From assembly GCA_947302065.1 (NCBI GenBank), contig CAMYUO010000138.1, positions 1 to 5,876 of the forward strand: a DNA stretch of 5,876 bases. The letters run 5' to 3'. Shown one piece after another: positions 4,910 through 5,876 of the stretch (position 1 is its first letter; each line of letters begins with the position of its first letter). Source of the DNA: an uncultured Clostridia bacterium. GTDB lineage: Bacteria > Bacillota > Clostridia > Oscillospirales > Ruminococcaceae. The translations under genes and the position numbers were made by a program. The notes beneath the pieces were generated by a model, which was given only the letters and a program-made list of their open reading frames with translations, was not told the origin of the DNA and did not search any database.

Positions 4910-5876
4910 ATGCTTAAAGGAAAGACAGTTGTGCTTGCAGTTACAGGCTCTATCGCCGCTTATAAAATGGCAAACGTCGCAAGGATGCTCAAAAAGCTGG
5001 GCGCTGATGTTCATGTGCTGATGACACAGAACGCCACACAGTTCATAAACCCCATAACCTTTGAAACGCTCACGCAGCATAAATGCCTGATAGACACATT
5101 CGACCGCAATTTCCAGTACAGTGTTGAACACGTTGCGCTTGCAAAGGCTGCTGACATCGTGCTTATCGCTCCTGCATCGGCTAACGTTATCGGCAAGATA
5201 GCAGGCGGGATCGCTGACGATATGCTGACAACTACGGTCATGGCCTGCCCGTGCAAAAAGCTCGTTGCTCCTGCGATGAATCACAATATGCTGCACAATC
5301 CGATAGTTGAGGATAACATCAGAAAGCGTTCTTGTTGAGCATATACTTATAGAGATAGCTTTTGAAAAAGACCTTGAGGGCAAAAAAATTCTTGTCACAG
5401 CAGGTGCGACAAGAGAGCCGATAGACCCTGTCCGCTTCATAACCAACCATTCAAGCGGAAAAATGGGGATAGCAATGGCGAGAGCCGCAATGATGCGAGG
5501 CGCACAGGTAACGCTCGTTTGCGCACACTGTGAGGTTAAGCCGCCGATGTTCGTGGAAGTAGTGGACGTTCAGACTGCCGCTGAGATGTTTGAAGCGGTA
5601 ACGTCCAGAGCAGACGGACAGGACATCATCATCAAGGCTGCGGCTGTTGCGGACTACACGCCTGCATCGACTGCCGACAGCAAGCTGAAAAAGTCGGACG
5701 GCGATATGAAGATAGATCTTGTGCGCACAAAGGACATACTCAAAGCGCTTGGCGAGGACAAGAGAGAAGGTCAGCTTATCTGCGGATTCTCAATGGAGAC
5801 CGACAACGTGATGGATAATTCACGTGCAAAGCTTGAGAAGAAGAACTGCGATATGATCTGTGCTAACTCGCTCAGG
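4910..5876 (+). pseudogene. coaBC: Bifunctional CoaBC (PPC synthetase / decarboxylase), frame-disrupted and cut by the window edge
   Basis: CoaBC joins cysteine to 4'-phosphopantothenate using CTP (CoaB) and decarboxylates the product with an FMN-dependent domain (CoaC). The CoaC part, residues 1-139, is clear: TGSIAAYK (12-19, FMN contact), catalytic H74 in VEHVALAKAAD, APASANVIGK (88-97) and PAMNHNM (121-127, the PxMNxxM substrate motif). After DNIRK the frame reaches a stop at 5336-5338. From 5328 another frame continues as VLVEHILIEIAFEKDLEGKK and encodes CoaB: GATREPIDPVRF, HSSGKMG, KAAAVADY, KLKK and GFSMET, running to 5876. Relatives have about 30 more residues at the junction, so about 89-92 nt are missing; the frame offset requires a loss of 3n+2. 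That segment normally holds the active-site cysteine (LACGD) and the substrate flap. ATG 4910 is set by CGGAGG at 4895-4900. The last 40-50 codons lie beyond the window. Confidence 0.88.

Noticed and set aside
4865..5446. Minus-strand open frame of 193 codons opposite coaBC
   Set aside because: CoaC and CoaB motifs are unmistakable on the plus strand, and this frame would start inside CoaB and end in the promoter region.
1..5876. CRISPR arrays, tRNA or rRNA genes, insertion sequences, phage genes
   Set aside because: No regularly spaced direct repeats, cloverleaf sequences, transposase or phage motifs were seen on either strand.

Overview
This window looks like chromosomal DNA of a Gram-positive anaerobe of the Clostridia, most likely a Ruminococcus-like gut Firmicute. 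The signs are AAAGGAGG-type ribosome binding sites, a type III pantothenate kinase (CoaX), an ECF-type pantothenate S component (PanT), a three-cysteine Fe-S quinolinate synthase (NadA) and extended -10 promoters. The lineage is inferred from gene content and style, not from a marker gene.

Layout. At the left, a GNAT acetyltransferase (90-533, +) ends at a good intrinsic terminator. An AAC(3)-family acetyltransferase (706-1446, +) follows, driven by a near-consensus promoter of its own. Next is a 291-bp intergenic stretch (1447-1737). It appears to hold an independent minus-strand small RNA of about 160 nt with an extended -10 promoter, stem-loops, a C-rich unpaired segment and a terminator; it is convergent with the aac(3)-like gene. 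The minus strand from 4633 down to 1738 is a compact operon panT-coaX-nadA-dcd with gaps of 17-30 nt, ending at a perfect 10-bp hairpin terminator. Divergent from it, and sharing a 276-bp control region, is coaBC (from 4910, +), which runs off the right edge.

How the genes fit together. PanT imports pantothenate, CoaX phosphorylates it, and CoaBC adds cysteine and decarboxylates to 4'-phosphopantetheine, so the divergon covers uptake and the first three steps of CoA synthesis. NadA serves NAD synthesis and Dcd serves dTTP supply; both ride in the panT transcript.

The most striking feature is that both enzymatic CoA genes are broken in the same manner: coaX lacks about 38 bp and coaBC about 90 bp, each shifting the frame, while all neighbours are intact. 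In coaBC the lost piece should carry the active-site cysteine. Sequence or assembly error is the simplest explanation; real loss would imply a CoA-scavenging cell or second copies elsewhere. The other points of interest are the unidentified small RNA and the long, potentially structured panT leader, which share a 13-nt motif with one mismatch.
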